A stretch of DNA of 64,000 nucleotides. Source: Welwitschia mirabilis (Eukaryota > Gnetophyta > Gnetopsida > Welwitschiales). Of the stretch, positions 34,840 through 47,724 are shown one piece after another. The notes beneath the pieces were generated by a model. The model worked only from the letters and a program-made list of their open reading frames with translations. It had not been told where the DNA came from and did no database searches. Every line of letters starts with the position of its first letter. Position 1 is the stretch's first letter. A program made the translations under genes and the position numbers. The stretch lies in NCBI GenBank assembly GCA_051453625.1, contig JBOZIK010000001.1:109795928-109859927 (forward strand), given 5' to 3'.

Positions 34840-35400
34840 TCTTGGCTATGTTATTCAACATTTTTCATTTTTTGTTTGACTATATAGATGTAAAAGTTTT
34901 ACCACTCATTATGTCTATTATTTTCCTCCTATGTGTATTTAGTCCTCTAAGAAGACATTTAACACTCTCTAATCCTCAAAACCATGTTATAAGAACCTTT
35001 TTAATAAGTCAAAGCCCTTATGAAAATGTTCTTTGTCTTATATGTAGAATTTCATTATTTTTATTTTAATTTCATTAGTTTTGTTCATTGGAAAGTACTT
35101 TTCTAACAAATCATATGCAAAATATCTCTATGATCTAATATAATGAGTTTTCAATTTGTATAGTTAATATTTTCATTTTTCTTCTAAATAAAAAAGGACG
35201 TTGTTTCATTTTATGTACATTACCTTCATCTCCTATAGTTGAGATTAAGGTTGAAAGTTCTTGTAAGTATTCATCTAAATTCTTAAAATGTAGGCCATGA
35301 AATTTCAATAACAAATTAATGATGTAAGGTTTTATTTCATATTTTTTCATGTGAGGAGATAAAATCGTATAAGAAGTTGTAGCTACATACTCATCTTACC
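34840..35400 (-). pseudogene. Ty3/gypsy gag (retrotransposon gag domain)
   Basis: The minus-strand frame at 35350-35135 reads KPYIINLLLKFHGL, then EYLQELSTLI, then MKQRPFLF. This is the FxGxxxEDPxxHLxxF...LFPFSL pattern of gypsy gag. A frameshift follows. After it come YDLLEKYFPMNKTNEIKIKI (35045-35105), EHFHKGFDLLKRFL (near 35000), HGFEDWR-like with a stop (near 34975), and RKIIDIMSGKTFTSI (near 34900). Together these form the second half of the retrotrans_gag domain. Gag forms the particle. A possible primer-binding site remnant lies at 35580-35595 on the same strand. Confidence 0.65.
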
Positions 35401-36041
35401 ATAACACTTATAGATTTCTTCTAAGTGCTTTTTGATAGATAATATTTCTAAAATGTAATTATTAGTTAAGGCTTCATTATTTTAAAATGATAGTTCTAAA
35501 TATTTATAATCCAAATCAATTTTATGACCATTTAAAAGTGGTTATTTTTCTAATTGTTAACTAATTTTTTCACAAATGAAGATAATGATGCATTAGAAGT
35601 CAAATTTAGTAGAAATAATTTTGCAATAAAATAGTAATGGAAGATGAAAAAGATTACTAAAATAAATAATTTATTTTAGATGATAAAAAATTAAAAAAAA
35701 AGACATTAGTAACATTGATGGTGACTTTAGTAAATTGTAGTATTTTTCATTAAAAAAATAAATGGATCATAATATGAAAAGTTATGCAATTTAACATACG
35801 AATCTAATAAAAAAACTTTGTGATCATGAAAATTATCATTCACAAAATAAAGTTTCCTATAAATAAAAAATAACATAGAGAGATTTCATAAATGTCAATA
35901 ATATAATTAAGCTTATCTTCTTTATAAATAGGTATGCATAAGAAAGAATAAGTTAGACTTAAAAATAAGTGTTACTTTAATAATAAATCTTAAGTTTAAC
36001 GATGTAGATCCATGATTCTATGCTTCTAATGTACTAGTTTG

Positions 36042-36079
<38 letters not shown>

Positions 36080-37479
36080 TTTAATGAAAAATCTAAGAAG
36101 TACAAAAATTAAAATTTTTCTATAACTAAGAATAACTCTTGACAAGCTAAGAAACATTGGTTACAATCCCTAATAATGACACAAAAATATTTCTACACCT
36201 TAACTTGTATAAGAGATTGTGATCTATGGAAGCTATGCCTTAGCTGTTAAGGAATAACTAATAGTTTTAAATAAGAAACTAAAGTATTTTGTTATATTAT
36301 AGGTTAATCATAATTATTATTCTCTCATAGGGAGTGCAAATGTACTTTAAATCATATAACAATAGGTAAACATTTTAAATATATGTCTGAGGATAAAGAG
36401 GGCCTAAGAAGTAATTATAGAATTTATTTAATTAGATATATTCTTTTGGAAATCAAGAATAAGTATTTATAAGAGATCTATCATGAAAACCATAGTCAAG
36501 TAAGAGGTAATTCACTAACTAAAACTTGGTTTCATAAAAAAAGCAATAAATTATTTGTTGTAGATCCTAAACGTAATAAAATCATACATATTTATGAAGT
36601 CTTAGATTACTTACCTTCATCCTCACCTTTTTTAATACAATCCAATCAGTAGTTCTACACCATCAATTATTTGCTAGATATGTCTGACATCATTCTTTGA
36701 AATTTTCTTAGTTGATTTAGCAAATAAAGTCTCCATTTATTAAGTGCTTAGAATTTTTATATTCATGCAATAAATGCATTACTAATTACATATCTATGAG
36801 GGTTTAATATATTTATTTCTAATAAGTAATTAATCTAGTTGCACACATGTTGAAATTACTTAATGTATCATTAATTAAGAAAATGTAATCTTAATATTAA
36901 TAGGCTCCTTAGAAATGTTTTTCATGAATAATTAATATTTCTCCTAGAGGGACATCAAAAATATTTTTTAATAATATCAATTTGGAAAATAGAAAACCAT
37001 TTTTTAATTAATGTGTAGAAATTATATTTTTAATTAGCTAGTAACTTAATTTAATATTTCAAATTCCTTTTATTAATATCATAGAAAGGCTATTTATTTT
37101 TACAATACCCATACCTAAAAAATATAAGAAGAAGCTACTTTCAAAGAAAAAGAACAAAATGATAAAAATGCGGAAGATCTCAAAAACTATAAACCTAGCA
37201 TTTTGTGTTAGTATTAGATTAAATGATGTTATATTTAAAACATTAATGAAGGTGAAAAGAAGGTTTATAGAAAATTTATAAAACCATGGCATGAATAATC
37301 CTATTAGTAACAAAGAGAGATAACTAATCATTATCAATGAAAATGGTGTTCAGACAATGAGAGAATTAAAGAATAATATGCCTAATCATACCATTGCAAA
37401 ATAATAAAGTATTTATTAAATTAAAATGCTATACATTTAATGAAATAAATTTCTAATCCAATAATGAAGGTTCCTATAG
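35401..37479. other. AT-rich region, nothing certain
   Basis: This may include the leader and 5' LTR of the minus-strand gypsy remnant, but no LTR partner is visible. A (TA)n run lies at 36047-36074. A minus-strand open frame at 37059-37337 is hydrophobic low-complexity sequence with no motif. Confidence 0.35.
36047..36074. repeat. (TA)n microsatellite, 14 units
   Basis: An uninterrupted TA dinucleotide run of 28 bp within AT-rich sequence. Confidence 0.95.
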
Positions 37480-38300
37480 ATATTTTGTTGATTAATCCTT
37501 TTGTAGTTCCTAAAAATATAAGAATGTAAAGACTAGTAATATTATTAAATACATCTCATTCCACCTATAATCAAGTATTTTAAAACTATTTCTCCATGAT
37601 TCTATGATTCTTACTAATAGACTATAATGAAAACATAAATCTAATTTAATAGTTAAAAATATTTATAATAATTTTAGTTTCATTCCTTTAGGAAAAGTTA
37701 AAGTTTTATTTGAAGTTATGAGTATTAGTTTTTACATAACTTATGAGTAAAAATTTACTTCTTTCTATAAATCATAGTAAGGAAAAAGCTCGTATAGGTA
37801 TCATCATGATAAACAAGTTATATAGTTACCTCATTTATGAAGGAATTAATGCTTGTAATTAAGTATCCTGGGTAATTTTAATGGACTATATGATAGATTT
37901 AACATTTATCCTAATGATCTACATGATAGGAATAATCTATGATAAGAATTGGTATTTATGATTTTTTAAACTTCCCTTAGATATGTAATGGAGACTTTAA
38001 CAATGTTTTAGGATTTAAATGACAAAATTAGAGGCTATTTCATGTATTTGACATCACTAAAAATAAATAGTTGACTAATTTTAAGGAATATTTTTATTTG
38101 AATGATGAATCTTTTAAATTAGAGTATACATGGCATCTTGATTATACTTAGAGTAACATGTAAAAAGAAAATGCACTTAGTATGAGCTACTTAGATAGGT
38201 TTTTTATATCCTTAATTTATTTTAAATTAATCATTCATATTTCATGTTTATTAAAATTTTATATTTTTATATTATGTTGCTATTTCTTTATGGTTAAATT
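37480..38300 (+). pseudogene. LINE (L1-type) AP-endonuclease domain
   Basis: A broken frame shows LHDRNNL (near 37918) and then NGDFNNVLGF (37988-38017), the GDFN catalytic motif of the APE endonuclease of L1-type LINEs. LTNFKEYLYLND (near 38075), YTWHLDY near 38125 and SYLDRFF near 38182 follow in the usual order (FxxYTW then SxLDRxL). The endonuclease nicks target DNA to prime reverse transcription. Several Trp and Gln codons are now stops. The upstream boundary is uncertain, and no ORF1 is recognised. It is followed in the right distance and strand by a LINE reverse transcriptase. Confidence 0.65.
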
Positions 38301-41300
38301 TGACTCTTTTGGTAACAAGAGATAAAAAATCATTATCATACAAAAATGATGATTTGTTTTTATTGAGGGGTGCTGTGTAGGTAAGAATTTACATTTTTAT
38401 ATATGGAATGCTAAATCAGGTCATAAAGGAACATTTTATTAGGTAGATTAATGAATTAAAGCCATATTATAGGTAAAAAGGAATGTCAAATTTTCTTATA
38501 AATAGATGAAAAATGCACATATTGGAGCATAATAAAATTAAAAAGAATATTTTAGATTTTCATCAAAAACTTCAAATTAATCCTTCCAATTTAGTAACTT
38601 AGAGAAATTTAGTCCAAATAAAATCTATTCAACAAAAATTAAATGAATAATATGTTGAAATAACTCTTCTCAGAAGCATGATGTACTGGTTAAGAGTTTG
38701 GGATTTAATCAAAAAATAATTTTTTAGTTCCTTATAAGAAATAATAATTATAATTAAATCATTAATATCATAAAATCCAAAAAAATAATCCTAGAAAGAT
38801 TTTGAATATTCTAACTAATAGTTTCATAATATTATTTAGATTTTTTATAAAAAACCAAATTTAAAAAATTCTATAATATCATTGATTCCGTTCTATAATT
38901 TTAAAACAAATAGGGAAAAAAGGCATATTGACTTACTTAAGAGTAATATTAAATAAGAACTTGAATATGGTTTCTCTAGTTTATTTAACATTAAGATTTT
39001 AGGCTTTACTAATGTATATATAGAATTTTATGAGGAGTACTAGAAAATTACTATTAATGAATACTTTTAATTAATCAAGGAAACAATTTTCAAGTATTCA
39101 CAAGTACTTGATATAAATCGAGGATTCATCAAATTACTTTCTAAATCTAGTAATATAATTGTAATTAATAAGTGGATATTAATAGCTTTATTAAATGTTT
39201 CTTACAAAATATGAGAAAATGTCTTGTCAAAAGACTATGAAAGCTTATTTAAAACATTTTTAGTTAAGATAAAACATGTTTTATTCCTAGTTGATGATTC
39301 TTAATAACATGATAGTAGCTTAAAAAGAACATCAATATGCATTGGACAACAATTAGAGTATGAATTTTAGCAAAATTATCTACACTAAGAAGAAATTCAT
39401 TTTAAGGTTTATAAAAAATAGTGAATTTAGCTAATCATTTTTATATATGATAAAATATATTTTTATTGATGTTAATGCTTTCATAGAAACTGATGCAAGT
39501 ATTTTTAATAATTTTCCCATATAATAGTTGGTATGATAAAGTTACACAATTACCCCATTTCAATTTATCATTGCAACTAATTTCTTAAGATATTTCATTA
39601 AGAAATACCTAGAATATGGATTGTTGGAAGGCATTAGAATCAATTTGAATTCTACATAGATGATTAGATNNNNNNNNNNTAGATATTCACTTTGTTGATG
39701 ATTTTTTTTCCTTTATAAATAATAAAAAAGATACATTAATATAGTAAGAGAACTAAGCAATATTATATATTAAAATAGTAAGAGAACTAAGCAATATTAT
39801 AATATTTTAGAATATTGAGTTAATTGAAAAAAGTCCTCCATATAAAATGATAGAAAAAAACTTTAGTTCCTAAAGGATAAACCCTGGAAGATTATTAGAC
39901 AAGATGACATAAATATTTTAGGTATATCATTTTTATTTAATGTAATAACCTCTTAGATTTAGAAGGAGGCTCTTAATCAAGTGAGGAACAACATCAATAG
40001 ATAAAATTTAAAGGAAAAGAAAAGAAACTAATCTTATGTAATGAATTCCTTATCTGAAAATATTTTATTTTATGTACTCACATTTTTAAATGCTTGTATT
40101 AGACAGTCACCTTTAATCCTAACAAAAAACTTGAATATATATTAAGGAGCTTGACATACTTAATTTTATAGGGTAAAAAGAGTTTTAAGAAAAGTCTTGA
40201 AAAATATGTTTTTTTCCAACTAAAACAAATGATATTTAAAACTCCTTAATAGCTTCGAGTAAGCATAATGTCTATGCATTAAATAAATTCTAAATTATTT
40301 CTTATAGTTTAGCATAGATTATAATTTTTCATTTACTAGACAGAAAGAGTGTAAACCTAAGAAAATGAAGATCTAGAAGAAGATACTTAACCATCTAAAT
40401 TATATAAAATAGTCTTATTTAGTTATGCTAAGGGGTTTGCATGTCTTTAAAATTATTTGATCATCATAAAGAACTATTCATAATTTTATTGATTGAAAGT
40501 CATTAAAAATTCCTAGCTTATTTTTTCAAAGAATTTTTTTCTTAGTGGATTTCGATTGGAAATGTTAGAAAAGATTCTTCAAATCTTTAATTAATAGAAC
40601 ATTAGATATAAAGAGATTTAACATCCTTATAATATCTAATTTTTAATAGAAAGTTTTGTTCATAAAACTTATTTGAGATGTGTTATAGTTCAATGCATGA
40701 CATCGAGATATTTTAAAATTATTTATTTACTTTTCTCTAGGATAGAATAATTAATAATATAAACAATGACATAGTCCTATATAATTTGCAATGAAAAAAT
40801 GGTTCACAACTTATCCCTTATAAAACAAAAAGGCTTACAATTTGATAAAAAAGATATAAAGATTTCACAGAATCTAAATAAAAAATTTTGAAATAAATGA
40901 TATTGGAAGTATATAGATGAAAATAGTTTTTAATCTTTGAAAAATAATTATGCTTTTGAAATATAATCATCTTAACTAGTATCTTCTTCATAAAGAATTG
41001 CCTTTAGGTAGTTATCTTCACAAATGATGATTACACTAGATTCTTTTCCCCCATGCAAAGGTGAAAAATCATCTAAGCATACATTTATAACATGTAAATT
41101 TTCTATAAATTTTTAAACTTATGTTAGTAATTCCCTCTAGATATGAATGACAAATCAAAAAAGTAATAATTTTAAGGAATAATCTTAAGCTATCAAAGAT
41201 TGATACATTCGTTTAGTATTGCATGTAACCTTACATTTCATATTATCTATAGAAATCTCATTATAAGTTTATTTTTCAAAATGTAGATCACTAAAAAATT

Positions 41301-41650
41301 TTAGATTTTAAAACAAATGATTCTATAGCATGTCATATTTTAGATACAAATTTAAGTGGATAAGGTTTTGTGCTATGTCTATTATCTTATGCGAATTTTT
41401 AAGTACTAGGCTAATAAACCTTATTTAGTATCTAGAGTTCCCCATATGGATTCTCCACTAAGTTAGTTTCCTTCAATATAATCTTAAACACAACTATCAA
41501 CTAGTATCTAGAGTGGTAAACAAAATGATTAAAGGTTTATCCGCTTGGGAGATAATGCAAAATCTTAAATTCTAGTTAATTTGATTTATGTGGGGCTTTC
41601 ATCCTTTCCAACTTTGTTGTTCTAATTTTTTTTAGATTGGAATTTATGGT
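38301..41650 (+). pseudogene. LINE (L1-type) reverse transcriptase and 3' part
   Basis: The RT begins to be recognisable near 39120: RGFIKLLSKSSNIIVINKW, followed by LIALLNVSYKI. This is the plant LINE 'P-K-x-NWRPISLLNVSYKI' block. Near 39590 comes NFLRYFIKKYLEYGLLEGI. After a 10-N gap (39670-39679), IHFVDDFFSF (39685-39714) marks the catalytic box, where the usual F/Y-A-D-D has become FVDD. The Asp pair is kept. A 39-bp local tandem duplication follows at 39734-39800. The region from 39850 to 41650 is too decayed to assign. A poly(A) tail could not be identified. Confidence 0.6.
39734..39802. repeat. Local tandem duplication (about 35 bp x 2)
   Basis: Two adjacent copies of a unit containing AGTAAGAGAACTAAGCAATA, inside the LINE RT just after the FVDD box. 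It is probably a replication slip after the element died. Confidence 0.85.
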
Positions 41651-41709
41651 TATTTATTATTTTTATGTTTATCTAATAGTGGGGTATTAGTTAACAACTC
41701 TTTTCTTAT

Positions 41710-41737
41710 CCCCCATCCCCACCACCCTTCCCCCCCC
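41710..41737 (-). other. G-quadruplex-capable tract
   Basis: On the minus strand the tract is G8-AA-G3-TGGT-G4-AT-G5, four G runs with loops of two to four bases. It stands out sharply from the AT-rich surroundings. It lies between the LINE remnant and the Athila-like 3' LTR. Confidence 0.6.
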
Positions 41738-42603
41738 AACACTTCCTTCACCCCTCCTACAACATACTAAAACATATATTTTCATGTTTAATGATATTTA
41801 GGAATCCAAAATCCTCTAACTATCTCTTTATAGTTTAGTTACTAGTTGTTTAGATATTGGTATTACTTGTACTTATAGTTGATTTGGTATTTTACACATT
41901 TTGGTATATTTAACATTATTAACATATATTTACTTATAATCATATAAATGTTGATATATTATTTTCAATGTCTATCATATAATCAAATCTCTTTGTATAA
42001 CTTTATAGTAGTAATCATATAAAGACATAACAAGACTTAATTTTATTACATAATTTGGATAAAACTTGTTATTATCTCTCTATATTCTTATTAAACTAAA
42101 GAGCTTTCTTTAAAAGGAATTAACACCATTAATGTCTCACTAGCATTTTCATGCTTCATTAGGAATGTGACCATGGCGTGTATTACAAGCCTTACGAATT
42201 TCCCCCTTAATGTGGGAATAAGATCTCTTCTAAGAAAAAAAACCTATCATATCCCACATTTTGTAAACCTTAATTAATAAATTATTAGATGTATTAATCT
42301 TTAAAGGATGATGAATTCTTCTTTTTTAAAGGCCTTCTTGAAATAAGATGGTATTTTTAGTAATTAACTTTAGTTTTTATAAATTTTATAATTTAATATA
42401 AAATGATAAGAATTATGTTGTGAACATTTTTATGAGAAAAGCAATTCATAATTAAAAACTATCCAAATATTAAAACTAAATAACCCCATTATATAATGAA
42501 TTCAAATCACATCATAAAACTAATTATTGTGATGTGAACTTATGTAATTTTTAGATCCTTAAACAAAACTTGTAAATCATAATACTTATAGAAAACACAT
42601 ACT
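41738..42603. other. AT-rich flank between LINE and Athila-like LTR
   Basis: No coding sequence is visible. The left edge of the LTR that follows may extend down to about 42531, since the LTR start is blurred. Confidence 0.35.
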
Positions 42604-43771
42604 AGTATAGATGGGACTCAACCCGAATGTTGTAATCCATTGAAGGCACTAGGGTAGAAGTTAGAGAATTCATTTCACAAAGTATTTTGGTCTTTTCTAT
42701 TTAAGTAAATTAGAAATAAAGAACAATGCAAATATAACACAATATGAATGATGGTAAAATGCAATGGATAAAATGCAAGTGAGATGAATTCTATTTATAT
42801 TCCAATCCTCATATCATAAGAATTAGTCCTTATAACTTAGATCAATTAAGAAGAGTTTATCACTTGTTTCTAATCAATGTAAACTATAAGATAGGCCAAA
42901 TAGAATATGACAAATATCAAATGGAATAAAGAAAATGTAATGCAAGATTTAAACTAAGTCAACCTCAATAAAGGTTACCCTTATGATCTAAATAAACTAT
43001 AGATCTATCACCAAACTATAATCAAATTAAACGATAAGATAGATTTACACATTAACAATGAAAAGAGTAATTAAATTAATTATCAACTTTACATCCACTT
43101 ACAATAATTTAGCAGCATCTCAATGGAGGATACTTAGTCCAACACTAAGGTAAACTTCTTTCTATAGCTACTAAATCGACCTATTATCCTTCAATCTTCC
43201 ATCATAAGAATATCTGATATAAAATATGAAAAAGGAAGTGAAGGAAATGGAGGGTATTTATAGTTTCATATTGAAGTTTTAGAATCTAAATCCTAAGAGT
43301 TGGAGAAGAATCCTAGCAATCCATATGGGTCACATGACCTCATTATAAAGATAAGTCTTTCTATTCATATAAAAATAGGTGTCATCTTGAGTGTCTTGAA
43401 GACAACAAAGAGGACGATACTCCATGGTAAAATATTATTCACTAACTTCAGGCCTTATAGTTAACTTTGTAGATCTAATCCATGTTAGCAGTGCTATCAT
43501 CCTGGATGTCATGGAAATTCTAGAGAGGATAACAAGCCTCTTTATCTTCTAGTTCAAAGGAAAATTAGTCTTGAACATGGTCAATATTTTCTTTAAGGAA
43601 TTAAGTATCAAAACAAGCCCGAGATGCCTTAAAATATGGTAAGAATTGCATGTTGCAATGAACATCCCATTAATTCTCCATAATCATCAAAATTGCATCC
43701 AAACCTATATAAATGTCTTACAAAAATACTCAAAATACACCATCAAATTCCTATAAACTAGAATCATAACA
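42604..43771 (-). repeat. Athila-like 3' LTR
   Basis: It aligns along its length with the LTR at 53405-54738 and with the visible parts of 599-1763. Shared blocks include TATAGAYGGG...CCGAATG at the left, ATCCTTCAATCTTYYATCA in the middle and CCAAACMTRTATAAATGTC near the right end. The element-direction start is TGTTATGATTC (ends at 43771 on plus). It carries CATCCTGGATGTCATGG and similar CATC/GATGAC units (43385-43530). The left boundary is approximate. Confidence 0.75.
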
Positions 43772-45510
43772 TAGCCATCTATTTAGCCTTATCAATTTTT
43801 GACAAAGTGAGTGATCAACTACATTGTGAGCCAATTTGACTAAGATAACTAACAACTTAAAAAAATGTAATTTTAAGTTCATTTTTTATCATGTAGGAGT
43901 AGACTTCAAAACCAATTAATTAATATATTCATAGGTTCCTACTTAAATACATCATAATAGAACAAATAAATGACACACACACATATATATACAAAAAAAA
44001 AAAATAATAGCTCAAAAAATGATAATGTGTATGTATAATCTTAGATAGTGATATTGAAACAGATGTGTAAAACTAAGTAGTGATAACTCAAGAAAAAAAA
44101 GATGCATACAAGCTATTAATGTATTCTACAAAGGGAAAAGTACAAATAGTATCATAGCATTATTTTCCCTTGTTTAAGATGTATGGATGTTTTGAAACAT
44201 AGTCACAGAAAGACTCTATGAGTGTACTATTATGCTTTTACTAGATAAAGTCCATAAAATTTTATTTAAGTAACATGAAATCATATACAAATAACTCATC
44301 ATAAATATGTATCATGAAAGCTCAAAAATTATCCATGTAAATTTAAAATTTTACTTAATATCTCTTAACAAGCTTAAAAATATATTGTCCCCTAACCCCC
44401 TGCCCCCAAACAAGTGCAACAAGATGTTTTGGATTGCAATAGAGTAAAAAGGATGGTTATAGCCTTGTCTATCATGGGGAAAACAAATGTGGAATGACAC
44501 TAATCAAATAAGATTTTGAAAAAGATAAAAAAAATCAAAAAAATTCTAAAAGCAAGTAAGCATTAGAAAAGTAGCCAAAAATCAAGAAGAAGGTAAAAAA
44601 TGAAGAATTATTTTGAAAAACATGACTATGGTGAAAAGATAGTTACAGAAAGAGGGTGCTAAAAAGAAAATAATGCACTACGTAAAAGGAAGCAATGCTT
44701 AAAAGAACTCTTTAAATGTGCTTGAACTAAGTAGGAATGGAAAAGTAAGCATTAAAACTCAAAAGTAGCATTATCACCTATCAAAAAGATAAATAACAAC
44801 CCTCATGAATAGAAGTTATGAGTAAAATCAACAACAAACTACTAAATAATCAACTCCACAATATTATTTTGAAAAGGTATGGAAATTACTTTGAAAGCCC
44901 CAACAAAATAGCTAAAGAAAAAAAATGAAAATAGATAACTTGGAACATAAATAATATTTTATACTTACCTTAAATTCTAACCTAACAAATTCATTAGAAA
45001 TAATCATAAAGTCACCTATTGAAAAATGCATAATAGTATGTAAAATTCACAAAATACCATTCAAATGGAACATGATTATGATGAGGTCAAGTATATCTAA
45101 TGTTATCAAATAATTAATGATAAGATAAAAAGCTATAGAAACATGAATTCTCTCGCTCACATATCAAAACAACATTAAAATCTAAGAAAGTGGAATGATC
45201 ATGTGGAAGTACTATATGTAAAAGTAGTCTATAAAATAAGCGATGTCTTTGATGATACAAGGGACATTAATGATCTTGTAGCCTCTAAGTAAAATTTTAT
45301 TTTACCATGATGAGGGGATTAAAACCACTATCAGAGGTGTAAAGACCCACATAGCATAGTCAACTGATCTCACAACGGAGTTTCCACAGCTACCATGTTA
45401 CACTGCCAAAGTTCCCTCATAGGAAAATTTGCCTACGTGTTCTTTAGGAAGGACATCATGGTGACTATGTATTTAGCTTAAATATAAAAGATAATGATAC
45501 TTATTTCTTT

Positions 45511-45541
45511 ACTTTCTTTCTTTCTTTCTTTCTTGCTTTCT
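45511..45541. repeat. (TTTC)n microsatellite
   Basis: About seven TTTC units with one TTGC variant, within the post-pol region of the Athila-like element. Confidence 0.9.
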
Positions 45542-45859
45542 TTTTTACATTAAAAATAGTCCACCTAACTAAGTACTCGTAAGGATAAAAGTGAAGTAAT
45601 GAGATGAGGAACAAGTATGAACATGCAAAAACAATTAATTACTTACACCATTGAAAGAGAATAAAAGAACCAAGGCATCTTCCATCTAAATGACATTCAT
45701 AGATATATGAATGTCTTAATATTAGGTAAATCTAATCTTATCATCTTACAGTGCTCATATAAAATATTACTAATCATGGTGACTTCATAAAGTAATACAT
45801 AAATCAAGTTAAATATATTCAAGTGATAGCATGATGTCTACCTAAGGAATGGGTTACAA

Positions 45860-45959
45860 NNNNNNNNNNNNNNNNNNNNNNNNNNNNNNNNNNNNNNNNN
45901 NNNNNNNNNNNNNNNNNNNNNNNNNNNNNNNNNNNNNNNNNNNNNNNNNNNNNNNNNNN
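45860..45959. other. Assembly gap (100 N)
   Basis: A default-length gap; the flanks do not visibly repeat each other. Confidence 0.99.
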
Positions 45960-46540
45960 AAGAAATTTATATAATGATAAGAAGAAGGTTCTTCTCATTG
46001 AGAGTGTATTCCAAGGCAAGTAATTTTATCATGTTTAAAGTTTATTAGTAGATGACTTATAAATTTTTAAGCTTTATCCATTGATTTTTTGAATTTTCCT
46101 AGTGTTAGAATTAAAGATTTTAATTAAGCCATTGGAATACACTTTTTTTATAAGATAAGTATCTAAGAATTTAGAGGTTAACTTGTTGCATAAAAGGTGT
46201 ACTTAGGTATTGTATAAAAGAACAAGTTGACTAGGTTTAAATTACTTAAGGGAAATCTTTTTGTTATGTTTGAACTTGGATTAGGATTTACGAATGAGTT
46301 TACAATGTATGACATGAGTATGATTTTCATTTAAATGGTAAAGTTGGGATAATAAAGTTATAAGATATTAATCCAAGTTTATAAGGTTAAGTTGATGGAT
46401 GGATCGATAGGAGTTATAGGAAACATTAACTAGTAGGACATAAACCTTTTTATATATAAGTTAATATGGTGAGAAACCTAGAGAGTTATACTAAGTAGTA
46501 TGGTAAACCTAGAAACCATCAGTAAGTTTAGAGAACCAAG

Positions 46541-47330
46541 CTTTCTTAGTGATAGAAACTAATTTTAAAGCATCTTTTTAATTTCTTTATTCATGTTTTT
46601 GGACTAGACATTAATTTAAGGATGATAATCACATGAAATTCTATGTTTAATGTTGATGGATAAATGAAGTTTTTGAAAAAGGTGATTAATAAAATGAGTT
46701 ACTTGATCACTAATGATAATTCTAGGAAAACCAAAATATTAAAAGATATGAGTTCAGATAAAATTGTAAATAGTTTAAGAATCATTCTTGATAGTAGGAA
46801 TATCTTCAACCACTTAGTAACATAATCAATGACTACTAGGATGTAATTTTTGTTATGAGAAGATGGTTTGATAGGCCTATAAATTTAATTCCCCAACAAT
46901 CAAAAGGTTCACATTCAAGCATAGTTTTAAGAGGCATATCTTGATAATGAGTTAGGCTGCCATAACATTGACAAGTATCATACATTATAGCAAAGTTAAA
47001 TGAGTCTTTAAAAAGCGTAGGCCAATAAAAACAGAATGAAAAATTTTTATTGTAGTCTTTTGGACACTAAAATATCCCCCTTATACCCATCATGATAAAT
47101 TTTAAGGATTTCTAAGCTTTCCCATTTAGGCACACATTTAACCATGATTTGGTTTTTACATCTTCTATAAAGATGGGTTCATTCTACTCATAGTTACCAA
47201 TCCTATGTAGAAAATATTTGCATTGGTTATGGTTCTAATGCTGAGTCTTTTCATAATAATAAAACACTTTACAATATCAGTATACTAAGAAGAATGATGA
47301 GTACAAGATATGGTATAAAATTGTGTAATA
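46541..47330 (-). pseudogene. Athila-like gypsy integrase
   Basis: Minus-strand segments in order: VPKWESLEILK near 47130, then a degenerate HHCC zinc finger (CHDGYKGD-like to the DTCQCYGSLTHY segment near 46965). MPLKTMLECEPFDCWGIKF (near 46910) follows, then the D-containing YILVVIDYV segment near 46830. FGFPRIIISDQVTHF (near 46710) and a YHP segment near 46620 come last. The order HHCC, FDxWGIxFxGP, VxDYVxKW, ISDxGxHF is that of Athila-type integrase, which inserts the element DNA. Frames change several times and stops are common. The first catalytic Asp is visible within the VIDYV-like segment only. Confidence 0.65.
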
Positions 47331-47724
47331 GCAAATAGTTGTTCATCTAGAAAGGAGTTGTGTATGAAAAGTTTAACATGAAAATAAGAAAGTTGAAATA
47401 GGTGATTTGAAATACTATTATGTTTTCTAGCCTTATCAGTAATGATAAGATTTAATTCTTACATGAAAAGGATCCACCTAATAATTCTAGTACTATATTT
47501 CTTAGTCATAAGATAGCATATGGCTACATGATCTTTGTAAACATTGATGTGGAAGTCAAAAAAATAATGTCAAAGATGATCAAGGAAAAATATGATGGCA
47601 AGCATCCCTATTTTAGTAGTAGTATAGTTAAATTAGGCTTTAGATAAAGTTTTACTAACATAGGATATGACTTTAAAATCATTTTCATATTTTTGACCAA
47701 GAACCCCATCCACAACAATTTTAC
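47331..47724 (-). pseudogene. Gypsy RNase H to integrase linker
   Basis: The end of the RNase H frame (VDGVLGQK and ISYVSKTLSKA-like residues, about 47620-47715) runs into a weakly preserved stretch leading to integrase. No separate gene is visible. Confidence 0.45.

Larger units (their letters stand above)
43772..46540 (-). other. Post-pol region of the Athila-like element
   Basis: About 2.7 kb lies between the pol end and the 3' LTR, the place of the env-like ORF in Athila. I see no readable ORF. On the minus strand, a G5-CA-G5-TTA-G4 tract at 44389-44407 resembles the TTTGGGGG block known after pol in such elements. A gap (45860-45959) and a (TTTC)n run are inside. Confidence 0.45.

Noticed and set aside
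37059-37337. 92-residue hydrophobic minus-strand frame
   Set aside because: Low-complexity translation of A-rich sequence just upstream of the LINE; no domain.
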